Shown: positions 22,861 through 28,930 of the stretch, one piece after another
Layout: every line of letters begins with the position of its first letter
Numbering within the stretch: position 1 is the first letter of the stretch
Origin: CAZVEV01 sp964625865
GTDB taxonomy: Bacteria > Planctomycetota > Phycisphaerae > SM23-33
Assembly: GCA_964625865.1 (NCBI GenBank)
Contig: CAZVEV010000045.1
Coordinates: forward strand, 1 to 28,930
Length of the DNA stretch: 28,930 nucleotides
Direction of reading: 5' to 3'
The notes under the pieces: model-generated
What the model was told of the DNA's origin: nothing
What the model saw: the letters and a program-made list of their open reading frames with translations, nothing else
The model's database searches: none
Position numbers and translations under genes: made by a program

Positions 22861-22994
22861 AAACGCCCCCAGGCTCCGCCTGGGGGGTATTGGCGAAGAC
22901 GGATCATTCCCGATGCGGTGTCTTGCGAACGAGTCTGCGAAGATGACGGATTCTCAGATGCAGAGACCCCCCAGGTTGGAACCTGGGGGCGTTT
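22861..22994. repeat. Mirror-image hairpin pair with perfect 13-bp outer arms
   Basis: AAACGCCCCCAGG (22861-22873) and CCTGGGGGCGTTT (22982-22994) are exact complements. Each arm folds on its own: CCCCCAGGC-TCC-GCCTGGGGG (22866-22886) and CCCCCAGGTT-GG-AACCTGGGGG (22968-22989). The spacer between them shows no further structure I recognise. It lies upstream of the long NfeD gene and downstream of the Spy-like gene, both on the minus strand. Confidence 0.7.
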
Positions 22995-23028
22995 GGACTG
23001 CGCGCATAGTCGGGGCAGGAGCAAAAGA

Positions 23029-23130
23029 CCGTCCCCGCCGGCGAGCGCCTTGGCGCCCGGCGACGGGGACGGCTGTCTGTCTACGGACAATGGGGACAGG
23101 CACCTCCGCTGCGCTGCGGAGCCAGTCCCC
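23029..23130. repeat. Two adjacent hairpins sharing a GGGGAC/GTCCCC motif
   Basis: CCGTCCCCG (23029-23037) pairs with CGGGGACGG (23064-23072) around a GC-rich inner stem. Next to it, GGGGACAGGC (23092-23101) pairs with GCCAGTCCCC (23121-23130), 9 of 10, around CTCCGC-TGCGCT-GCGGAG (23104-23121). The block lies just beyond the stop of the Spy-like gene (23137, minus strand). It could terminate that transcript; the repeated GGGGAC foot is also reminiscent of REP-type palindromes. Confidence 0.6.
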
Positions 23131-23136
23131 GTTCTT

Positions 23137-24165
23137 CTATTCGGGACGTCCGCCACCGGCGCCGCCACGCTTGCGACCACCAGGACCGGGCCCCTTGCCG
23201 CCGGGCCCCTTGCCACCGGGCCCCTTGCCACCGGGGCCCTTGCCGCGGTGCTGGCCACGCATGCGCTGACGGAGCTTCTCCATCTGCTCCTTGCTCAGCA
23301 CGCCGGAGACCGCTTCGTGACGGGCCTTCATGGCCGCCATCTTCTCTTCGCGCGTCTTGGCGGCCTTTATCGCGGTCATGAAGTCCTCATGGATCTTCTT
23401 CAGCGCCGCCTGCTGGTCCTCGTTGAGATCCAGGCCTGCGAAGATCGCACCGGGCTTGCGCCCGCCCTTGGGCCCGTCCTTGCCGCCGCGCTGCTTCATC
23501 TTCTCCAGGGCGGCCAACTGCTCTTCGGTCAGCAGGGCGCGGAGCTTCTTGGCCGTTGCGGCGGCGATTTCGGCCTTCGCCTCGCGAGTCTCGGCCTCTT
23601 CCATCGCCTTCTTGAGCCCGCTCATGATCTCCTTGACGTCGCCCTTCTGGTCTTCGGTCAGGTCCAGGCGGCGCAGGGCGCCGAGGATATGGCCCAGCGG
23701 GTTCTGCGGCGTGCCCTTCCCGCCACCATGGGGCGAGCGGAGCAGCGGCGTGATCTTCTTGATCTGCTCTTCGGTCAGCGCGTCGCCGAGGTTCTTGACC
23801 AGCGCCCCGTGAAGGTCCTTCCCGCCGGCCATCAGCTTCTTGCGCTTTTCCATGACGGCCTTCATCGCGTCCTTGTCGCCGGCCTTCTTGGCGGCGGCGA
23901 ACTCCTCACGCAGGGCCTTGTGGGCGTCGGCATTCTCCTGATGCCAATTCTTGACCGCTTGCATGTGCGTGGTGATGATCTGCTCGACCTGGGCCAGCTT
24001 GGTCTCGTCGAGATCGAGCGCCTTGTCGATCCGGACGATCAGGGCGTCGAGGCGTCCCTTGCCTTCCGGCCTCTCACGCCGTCCTTCGTCGACAGCCCAT
24101 GCCACCGAGGCCGACAGCAACATCGCTGCCAGTAACATCTGTACGACCACTGTGCGTTTCATCAT
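23137..24165 (-). CDS. Secreted Spy/CpxP-like protein with three LTxxQ-type repeat pairs
   Basis: A signal peptide (MMKRTVVVQMLLAAMLLSASVAWA) and AAGGA upstream fix the start at ATG 24165 (342 aa); an earlier start at 24222 would bury the signal. The mature protein is helical and highly charged. It repeats paired motifs of the LTxxQ type three times: LDLDETKLAQ/LTEEQIKK, LDLTEDQKGD/LTEEQLAA, LDLNEDQQAA/LSKEQMEK. E. coli Spy and CpxP, which carry such motifs, are periplasmic proteins that respond to envelope stress, Spy being an ATP-independent chaperone. This protein is about twice their size. The tail is a Gly/Pro/Lys repeat (GKGPG units, 15-bp DNA period near 23188-23245). Function by family is inferred; a planctomycete-specific role is possible. 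Confidence 0.8.
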   Translation of the reverse strand: MMKRTVVVQMLLAAMLLSASVAWAVDEGRRERPEGKGRLDALIVRIDKALDLDETKLAQVEQIITTHMQAVKNWHQENADAHKALREEFAAAKKAGDKDAMKAVMEKRKKLMAGGKDLHGALVKNLGDALTEEQIKKITPLLRSPHGGGKGTPQNPLGHILGALRRLDLTEDQKGDVKEIMSGLKKAMEEAETREAKAEIAAATAKKLRALLTEEQLAALEKMKQRGGKDGPKGGRKPGAIFAGLDLNEDQQAALKKIHEDFMTAIKAAKTREEKMAAMKARHEAVSGVLSKEQMEKLRQRMRGQHRGKGPGGKGPGGKGPGGKGPGPGGRKRGGAGGGRPE

Positions 24166-24240
24166 GATCTTGTCCTTTCCGGTATGACCGATTCGTCCGA
24201 CCGCCCTTCCGCCGGGCGCCACATCCGGACTAACGCTGCC

Positions 24241-24246
24241 AGGAGG
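24241..24246 (+). promoter_or_regulatory. Perfect Shine-Dalgarno without a usable ATG/GTG
   Basis: AGGAGG lies at 24241-24246. At normal spacing are only TTG 24253 (opening a 36-codon frame that ends at 24365 and overlaps the next gene out of frame) and ATT 24252 (in frame with the next gene). Either a short leader peptide, a rare ATT start, or chance. Confidence 0.3.
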
Positions 24247-24323
24247 AACCTATTGCATCCATCCAGTGTTTCCGATGGTTGTTTGTCGTGCTCCACGGGC
24301 CTGCTTCGATTATCATGGACCTC

Positions 24324-25289
24324 ATGGCCGGTCGATACGAGATCTTCAATCGCGACGCGCTGAGGCTGGGATCGCTGTCCGAACGGCGCCACCTGGTGAC
24401 GGTAGACGACGTGCTGGCGCTCGGCGAGGCGCCCGAGGCGTTTGACAGTCCCGCCCTGTCCGCGGTGGCCGACGCGATCTCCGCCGCCAACGACCATGGC
24501 GCCGCGGTGGTCCTGCTGATGGGCGCCCACGTGATCAAGCAGGGGCTCAGCCGCTACCTGGTGGACTTGATCCGGCGGAACTGCTTCTCGGTGGTCGCGA
24601 TGAACGGGGCGTGCGCCATCCACGACTACGAGATGGCGGCCATCGGGGCGACGTCCGAGTCCGTGCCCGAGAACATCGTCGACGGACGGTTCGGCATGTG
24701 GCGCGAGACGGGCGAGATCAACGACATCGTCTCGGCCGGCGCGGCGGCGGGGCTGGGGTACGGGGAGGCGGTCGGCAAGCACATCGCCGAAAGCGATCTG
24801 CCCCACAAGGACATCTCGGTCTTCGGCGCGGCGTACGAAGCCGGCGTGCCGGCGACGGTGCACGTGGGGATCGGCTACGACATCATCCACCAGCACGCGA
24901 ACTTCTGCCCTGCCGCGGCGGGGATGGCCAGCTACCACGACTTCCTGACCTTCGCCCGCGTGGTGCAGGGCCTCGAGGGCGGCGTGGTGCTGTGTTACGG
25001 GACAGCCGTGATGGGACCGGAGGTGTACCTCAAGGCCCTGTCGATGGCCCGCAACGTCGCGTCGGCCCGGAGCGAGGAGATCCGCCACTTCACGTCGGCG
25101 GTCTTCGATCTGGTGGACCTCGGCGACGACCTGGACGCCGAGGCCCCCAAGGACAGCCCCGAGTACTACTACCGCCCGTTCAAGACCGTCCTGGTCCGCA
25201 CCGTCCGCGACGGCGGGACCAGCCACTACATCCGCGGCGACCACCGCGCGACCCTGCCCGCCCTCCACGCCCTGCTGACCGATCGCTAG
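24324..25289 (+). CDS. Conserved protein, possibly deoxyhypusine-synthase-like fold; function unknown
   Basis: I recall similar bacterial proteins with the pattern RYEIFDR, GAHVIxxGxxRYLIDL, NGAxxIHDxExAxIGATxExV and GxFGxWxETGxIN; all have counterparts here (residues 4-9, about 72-88, 93-115 and 118-133). The family has no function I can state. Glycine-rich loops, HVGIGYDIIH and a conserved-looking end (GTSHYIRGDHRATLPALHALL) suggest a soluble Rossmann-like enzyme; a distant link to deoxyhypusine synthase is a guess. No signal peptide or TM segment is seen. The start is uncertain: ATG 24324 agrees with the remembered N-terminus, ATG 24315 and TTG 24279 are alternatives, and the best Shine-Dalgarno lies far upstream at 24241. 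It is divergent from the Spy-like gene. Confidence 0.75.
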   Translation: MAGRYEIFNRDALRLGSLSERRHLVTVDDVLALGEAPEAFDSPALSAVADAISAANDHGAAVVLLMGAHVIKQGLSRYLVDLIRRNCFSVVAMNGACAIHDYEMAAIGATSESVPENIVDGRFGMWRETGEINDIVSAGAAAGLGYGEAVGKHIAESDLPHKDISVFGAAYEAGVPATVHVGIGYDIIHQHANFCPAAAGMASYHDFLTFARVVQGLEGGVVLCYGTAVMGPEVYLKALSMARNVASARSEEIRHFTSAVFDLVDLGDDLDAEAPKDSPEYYYRPFKTVLVRTVRDGGTSHYIRGDHRATLPALHALLTDR

Positions 25290-25300
25290 GCGCGGGCAAT

Positions 25301-26233
25301 CTACGGCCCTACGAGGAAACTGTCGTCTCGACTAACGTGGGGACTGGTCAGGTCGCCCTTCGGGTCAATGCCTTTCGTCCCCGCCGAAGTGAAGATGTTA
25401 TCACCGTCAATCCCAACGGTGTTGGTTGTCTCCCAGTGGACACCACAGTCCAAGGCCAGGACATTCATCCCTTTGCAGTTATGGTTCAAGCTCAATGCGT
25501 CATGCCCCGCCCCCACATTCGTTCGGTCCGCAGCGAGAACTAGCGCCGAGTCGTCCAGCAGGATTGGCCCCGGCGTGCGAGGTCGGCGTCTTCCGCCAGA
25601 TCGTCTGTTGCGTCCCGGCGGATCAGGCGGTCCGACTTCCCAGACAGCTTGATACGAAAAGCTGAAGGTCGTCGTGCCGGTCATCGGCTTGGGACCATCG
25701 GTCAGAGGTTGATTCCATCGCGGGTCGTCGACACTGGGACAGACGAACGTTTCGGGAGGCACGATCGCTGCGTCAACAAGCAACCATAGGTTGTTCGCCG
25801 TCGTAGGCTCGACTCTGTTGTCACGAGTTCCGGTGTTCACAGGTAACTGTGTGGTGTTCTCCATCGCATATGCGGTAAGGCCCTTGCCGAGAGTCACCAG
25901 TCGTTCGGCGCACATAGCGCGCCTCGCGGCCACCAGAACGCCGGGGTCCTTCCCTGTATCCCCTTCAGTGGCACACCCCACCAGCGTGGGCAGGATCGCG
26001 CCGAACAGGATGGCCTGGAAGACCACCCCGCCCAAGGCGCCCCAGGAGATGCCCTTCCACGCGGCGCGGCCGGACCGGCCGGCCAGGGCGACCAACCCCA
26101 CCGCTATCGCGCCGAGCCCAAGCAGGACTCCCACCGCGGGGACGAAACTGCAGACGCCCAACACCATGCAGACCATCGCGAGGTCCGCCCCTTGCGATTC
26201 AGGTCGCTTCCCGCCACATGCGCTCTCATTCAT
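25301..26233 (-). CDS. DUF4190-like membrane protein with modified H-X-DG-type C-terminus
   Basis: Two hydrophobic regions (about 18-50 and 61-87) with a Gly/Ala/Leu pattern (VCMVLGVCSFVPAVGVLLGLGAIAVG reads like DUF4190) precede a soluble domain. That domain resembles the globular part of planctomycete prepilin-like proteins: a helix with ERLVTLGKGLTAYAMEN, a cysteine pattern (FVCPS), and near the end HNCKGMNVLALDCGVHW (His251, Asp262, Cys263), which aligns with the H-X9-DG region but has one extra residue and Cys for Gly. It lacks a prepilin peptidase site, so it is not a pilin. AAAGGGG precedes the ATG. The function is unknown. The gene converges on the conserved protein gene with 11 bp between stops. 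Confidence 0.75.
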   Translation of the reverse strand: MNESACGGKRPESQGADLAMVCMVLGVCSFVPAVGVLLGLGAIAVGLVALAGRSGRAAWKGISWGALGGVVFQAILFGAILPTLVGCATEGDTGKDPGVLVAARRAMCAERLVTLGKGLTAYAMENTTQLPVNTGTRDNRVEPTTANNLWLLVDAAIVPPETFVCPSVDDPRWNQPLTDGPKPMTGTTTFSFSYQAVWEVGPPDPPGRNRRSGGRRRPRTPGPILLDDSALVLAADRTNVGAGHDALSLNHNCKGMNVLALDCGVHWETTNTVGIDGDNIFTSAGTKGIDPKGDLTSPHVSRDDSFLVGP

Positions 26234-26269
26234 CGTATGCCCCTTTCGCCGTTACCCGGGCGCACTTGA

Positions 26270-26285
26270 TGGCGCGCCACCCTAC
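26270..26285. repeat. Single REP-like palindrome with CCCTAC foot
   Basis: TGGCGCGCCA (26270-26279) is a perfect 10-bp palindrome followed by CCCTAC (26280-26285). On the minus strand this reads GTAGGG plus a palindrome, like one half of the element at 9343-9417, without a mirror partner. The upstream gene here starts at 26233 (-). Confidence 0.4.
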
Positions 26286-26436
26286 GGAAGTCATTATGTC
26301 ACATGTCTCTTGCCGATCAAGAACGCGTTGACGCGGCGCTCCGTTGAAACAGGCTTCCCGTTTCTCTCGCGTTGGATACCCGATCAGGGCGATAGTAGAG
26401 ATAGTTGATTGGCTGACGGGCAGGGCGTGCGCCGTG

Positions 26437-26492
26437 ACCAGTTAACCAATCAACCAGTCAACCAATACACCAATACACCAGTACACCAACCC
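26437..26492 (+). repeat. 8-bp tandem repeat (ACCARTNN)7
   Basis: Seven head-to-tail octamers: ACCAGTTA, ACCAATCA, ACCAGTCA, ACCAATAC, ACCAATAC, ACCAGTAC, ACCAACCC. The block ends just before the GAGG ribosome binding site of the beta-CASP gene and is AT-richer than its surroundings. Period 8 is out of frame with codons, which supports placing it outside the coding region. Confidence 0.75.
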
Positions 26493-26504
26493 ACGAGGTA
26501 CTAC

Positions 26505-27911
26505 ATGGAGATCAGGCTGAGTTTTCTGGGGGCGACCCAGAACGTGACGGGTTCGCGGTTTCTCGTCGAGGTCGATGGCAGCAAGGTGCTGGTCGACTGC
26601 GGGCTGTACCAGGAACGCAAGTTCATCGACCGCAACTGGGACCCGTTCCCGGTCCCGCCGGCTGAGATCGACGCGGTCCTGCTGACCCATGCCCACCTGG
26701 ACCACTGCGGGCTGCTGCCCAAACTCGTCCGCGAGGGCTTTAAGGGGACGATCCACTGCACGCAGGCCACCGCGGAGATCGCCCAGATCATCATGCTGGA
26801 CTCGGCCCACCTGCAGGAGGAGGCCGCCGAGTACAAGAAGAAGCGTCACGCCAAGGAAGGGCGCAAGGGCCCCCGCCCCGTCGTGCCCCTGTACACCACC
26901 GAGGACGCCGAGCGCGTCGCGCCGCTGTTTTCGGGCATCGACTACGAGCAGCAGCGCGAGGTGGCCCCGGGCATGGTCGCGACGTTCCACGACGCGGGCC
27001 ACGTGTTCGGCTCGTCGACGATCTCCCTGCACGTAACGTCGAACGGGCAGAAGCGCACGATCCTGTTCTCCGGCGACGTCGGGCGCGATGACAAGCCGAT
27101 CCTCGAGGACCCCACCGAAGTCAAGCACGCCGATTACGTGCTGATCGAGACGACGTACGGGGATCGCGTGCACAAGAGCGCCAGCGACGTGGACGAGCGG
27201 TTCGCGGCCGCCATCAACGCCGCCGTCCGCGCGGGGGGCAATATCATCATCCCGTCGTTCGCACTGGAGCGCTCGCAGGAACTGCTCTACCACATCAACG
27301 AGCTTCAACTGGCCAAGAAGATCCCCTCGCTGATGGTCTTCCTGGACAGCCCGATGGCCATTCGCATCACCAAGGTCTTCAAGGACCACCCGGAGCTGTT
27401 CGACCGGGAGATGTCCGACCGGACGGATCGGGGCCAGTCGCCGTTTTCGCTTCCGAACCTCAAGTTCACCCAGACGGCGCGCGAGTCCAAGGCGATCAAC
27501 CATATTCGCGGGACGGCGATCATCATCGCGGGCTCGGGCATGTGCACGGGCGGGCGCGTCAAGCACCACCTGGTCAACAATATCACGCGCGAGGAGGCGA
27601 CGATCATGTTCGTCGGCTATCAGGCCGAGGGCACGCTGGGGAGGCGGATCGTCGACGGCGCCGAGGAGGTCCGCATCCACGGGCGCATGCTGCCGGTTCG
27701 CGCCACGATCGCTAAGGTCCGCGGCTTCTCCGCCCACGCCGACCGCAACGAACTGTGCCACTGGCTGTCCGCCCTGCGGGAAGAGCCCCGCACGGTCTTC
27801 GCGGTGCATGGGGACGCGGCCAGCTCGAAGGCCTTCGCGGATTATCTCCACAAGAAGAACGGCTGGAAGGTCGTCGTGCCGAACTACAACGACACCGTCG
27901 TCCTGGACTGA
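26505..27911 (+). CDS. Beta-CASP metallo-beta-lactamase RNase
   Basis: The MBL motifs are complete: THAHLDHCG (motif 2), HDAGHVFGSS (motif 3) and FSGDVG (motif 4). The beta-CASP insert has ETTYGDR (motif A), GSGMCTGGRVKHHL (motif B region) and VFAVHGD (motif C), with an RMMBL-type end (KVRGFSAHADRNEL). This combination defines the CPSF-73/YSH1-like nucleases, zinc-dependent RNA endo/exonucleases; no KH domains precede it, unlike archaeal aCPSF1. At 468 aa it has the usual bacterial length. The start is ATG 26505 with ACGAGG upstream; an earlier start at 26409 would translate the octamer repeat. The physiological RNA targets are unknown. Confidence 0.93.
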   Translation: MEIRLSFLGATQNVTGSRFLVEVDGSKVLVDCGLYQERKFIDRNWDPFPVPPAEIDAVLLTHAHLDHCGLLPKLVREGFKGTIHCTQATAEIAQIIMLDSAHLQEEAAEYKKKRHAKEGRKGPRPVVPLYTTEDAERVAPLFSGIDYEQQREVAPGMVATFHDAGHVFGSSTISLHVTSNGQKRTILFSGDVGRDDKPILEDPTEVKHADYVLIETTYGDRVHKSASDVDERFAAAINAAVRAGGNIIIPSFALERSQELLYHINELQLAKKIPSLMVFLDSPMAIRITKVFKDHPELFDREMSDRTDRGQSPFSLPNLKFTQTARESKAINHIRGTAIIIAGSGMCTGGRVKHHLVNNITREEATIMFVGYQAEGTLGRRIVDGAEEVRIHGRMLPVRATIAKVRGFSAHADRNELCHWLSALREEPRTVFAVHGDAASSKAFADYLHKKNGWKVVVPNYNDTVVLD

Positions 27912-27934
27912 CGGGGCAGGCGTGCGCGGCGCGG

Positions 27935-27952
27935 GCGTCCCGTCAGGGACGC
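27935..27952 (+). terminator. Hairpin after the beta-CASP gene
   Basis: GCGTCCC (27935-27941), loop GTCA, GGGACGC (27946-27952) form a perfect 7-bp stem 23 bp past the stop. No T-run follows, so termination may need Rho or may not occur here. Confidence 0.4.
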
Positions 27953-27963
27953 TCGAGAATAGC

Positions 27964-28050
27964 GGGTGCCGTGGCTTGACGCGAAGCGGCAACCACGTCT
28001 TCTCGAATGGAGACAACGTGGTTGCCGCTTCGCGTCAAACCACGGCACCC
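27964..28050. repeat. Near-perfect 35-bp inverted repeat, nested hairpins
   Basis: Arms 27964-27998 and 28016-28050 match at 34 of 35 positions with a 17-nt loop. Within each arm a smaller imperfect palindrome is present (TTGACGCGAAGCGGCAA and its mirror), as in the element at 9343. The sequence CACGGCACCC is repeated directly just after (28041-28050, 28054-28063). It lies between convergent genes and could fold into a very stable transcript hairpin on either strand. Confidence 0.75.
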
Positions 28051-28067
28051 CGTCACGGCACCCGGTT

Positions 28068-28086
28068 CATGGGCGGGACGCCCATG
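28068..28086 (-). terminator. Hairpin after deoC
   Basis: CATGGGCG (28068-28075), loop GGA, CGCCCATG (28079-28086) form a perfect 8-bp stem 6 bp past the deoC stop on the minus strand. There is no clear U-tract. Confidence 0.4.
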
Positions 28087-28092
28087 GTACGG

Positions 28093-28785
28093 CTATTCGG
28101 CCGCGGCGAGGCGGCGTTTGCATTCCTCGAGGATGGCCACGCTCGAGCTGACGCCCACACGGGTCGTGCCCACCGCGCGCATCTCGAGGACCTGGTCGAG
28201 CGTCTTGACCCCGCCGGCGGCTTTGACCTGAACCGACGGGGGGGAGTGCTTGCGCATCAGGATCAGGTCGGCAAGGACGGCCCCCGTGCCGGGGGCGAAG
28301 CCTGTGGAGGTCTTGACCCAGTCGACGCCTATCTCACCGCAGATCTCGCACAGGCGGATCTTCTGGTCGTCGGTGAGATAGCAGTTCTCGAAGATGACCT
28401 TGAACTTGGCCCCGCCGGCGTGGACGGCCTCGTTGACCGCGGCGATCTCGTCGGCGACGTAGTCCCACTTGTCCGACAGGACCTGCGAGATGTTGACGAC
28501 CATGTCCAGTTCATCCCCACCGTCGTCGAGGGCCTTTCGCGCCTCGGCGAGTTTGACCTCGGTCGCCTGGATGCCCTGGGGGAAGCTGATGGTCGTGCCG
28601 GCCTTCGCCCCGCCGGCCTGGAGAATCGGCGCGCACAGCGGCAGGGCGTACGGGTGCATGAAGGCGCTGGCCATCCCGTACTCGACGGCCAGCTTGCACC
28701 CGTCGATAAGCATCTGCTCGGTCAGTTCCGGCACGAGCAGCGAATGGTCAATCATGTCGGCAATGTCTTGGTAGGTATAGTCCAC
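28093..28785 (-). CDS. deoC: Deoxyribose-phosphate aldolase DeoC
   Basis: The TIM-barrel class I aldolase has DELDMVVN (Asp94), the Schiff-base Lys158 in VKTSTGF and Lys188 in VKAAGGVKT, the three residues that define catalysis. It cleaves 2-deoxyribose 5-phosphate to glyceraldehyde 3-phosphate and acetaldehyde in deoxynucleoside catabolism. Start choice: GCAGGAG lies 7 nt before GTG 28785, giving a 230-aa protein beginning MDYTYQDIADMIDHSLL. A longer TTG-initiated frame from 28851 is open but has no ribosome binding site. No other nucleoside-catabolism gene is in view. The 145 bp from here to the right edge show no gene that I can support. Confidence 0.93.
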   Translation of the reverse strand: MDYTYQDIADMIDHSLLVPELTEQMLIDGCKLAVEYGMASAFMHPYALPLCAPILQAGGAKAGTTISFPQGIQATEVKLAEARKALDDGGDELDMVVNISQVLSDKWDYVADEIAAVNEAVHAGGAKFKVIFENCYLTDDQKIRLCEICGEIGVDWVKTSTGFAPGTGAVLADLILMRKHSPPSVQVKAAGGVKTLDQVLEMRAVGTTRVGVSSSVAILEECKRRLAAAE

Positions 28786-28930
28786 CACAATACTCCTGCA
28801 GGCTTCGCGGACATGCGAAGCGGCCCCCATCCTAGCCAATTCGTCGACCAACGCAAGGGCGCCCTCGACCCGGCGCAGGGCGTACGCATCTTAATCTCCA
28901 GCCGACGAACTGACCAGGAGCAGGAAGACA

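Noticed and set aside
24162..25268. 368-codon minus-strand frame overlapping the conserved protein gene
   Set aside because: It is antisense to the conserved protein and rich in Arg/His/Asp/Val as expected from reversed GC-rich codons.
26442..28016. 524-codon minus-strand frame
   Set aside because: It is antisense to the beta-CASP nuclease and runs through the octamer repeats and a palindromic element.

Overview
The window is GC-rich and gene-dense. It looks like a chromosomal segment of a bacterium of the PVC superphylum, most likely a planctomycete (Phycisphaerae-like). This is inferred from gene content only: a prepilin-type protein with an exact H-X9-DG motif, a GreA factor fused to a very large N-terminal domain (an architecture known from Chlamydiae), a large alpha-2-macroglobulin, a two-gene NfeD/FloA cluster, and a three-TM envelope protein with a Gln/Gly/Pro-rich tail. 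I see no rRNA, tRNA, CRISPR, transposase, integrase or phage gene.

Layout, left to right: a partial envelope protein with a (QQPG)n tail (1-2312, -); a radical SAM/SPASM protein (2531-4249, -); an H-X9-DG prepilin (4547-5305, -) with a good promoter; a probable operon of a CNNM/CBS/CorC protein and a GreA-domain fusion (5828-9313, +); an OmpR-type two-component pair (9614-12084, -) with a 1588-residue thioester alpha-2-macroglobulin (12307-17073, -) upstream of it on the same strand; tadA (17426-17911, +); a four-gene membrane-microdomain cluster on the minus strand (long NfeD, short NfeD, FloA, basic single-TM protein, 22740 down to 17930); a secreted Spy/CpxP-like protein with LTxxQ-type repeats (23137-24165, -); an unrecognised conserved protein (24324-25289, +); a DUF4190-like/H-X-DG-like membrane protein (25301-26233, -); a beta-CASP RNase-type metallo-hydrolase (26505-27911, +); and deoC (28093-28785, -).

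Much of the content concerns the cell envelope: the NfeD/FloA cluster (membrane protease plus flotillin scaffold), the alpha-2-macroglobulin (protease trap) beside a membrane sensor kinase, and the Spy-like protein. The housekeeping genes (greA fusion, tadA, deoC, beta-CASP nuclease) look ordinary in function.

Two signals stand out. First, the long NfeD carries two tandem ClpP-fold protease domains. The second keeps the expected Ser and Lys; in the first these are Trp and Arg, so it looks like a pseudoprotease fused in front of an active copy. Second, at least six intergenic spacers hold inverted-repeat elements. Most share one architecture, two mirror-image hairpins inside complementary outer arms, although their sequences differ; one has the 5'-GTAG foot typical of REP/BIME elements. 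Short 7-bp and 8-bp tandem repeats also sit next to gene ends.
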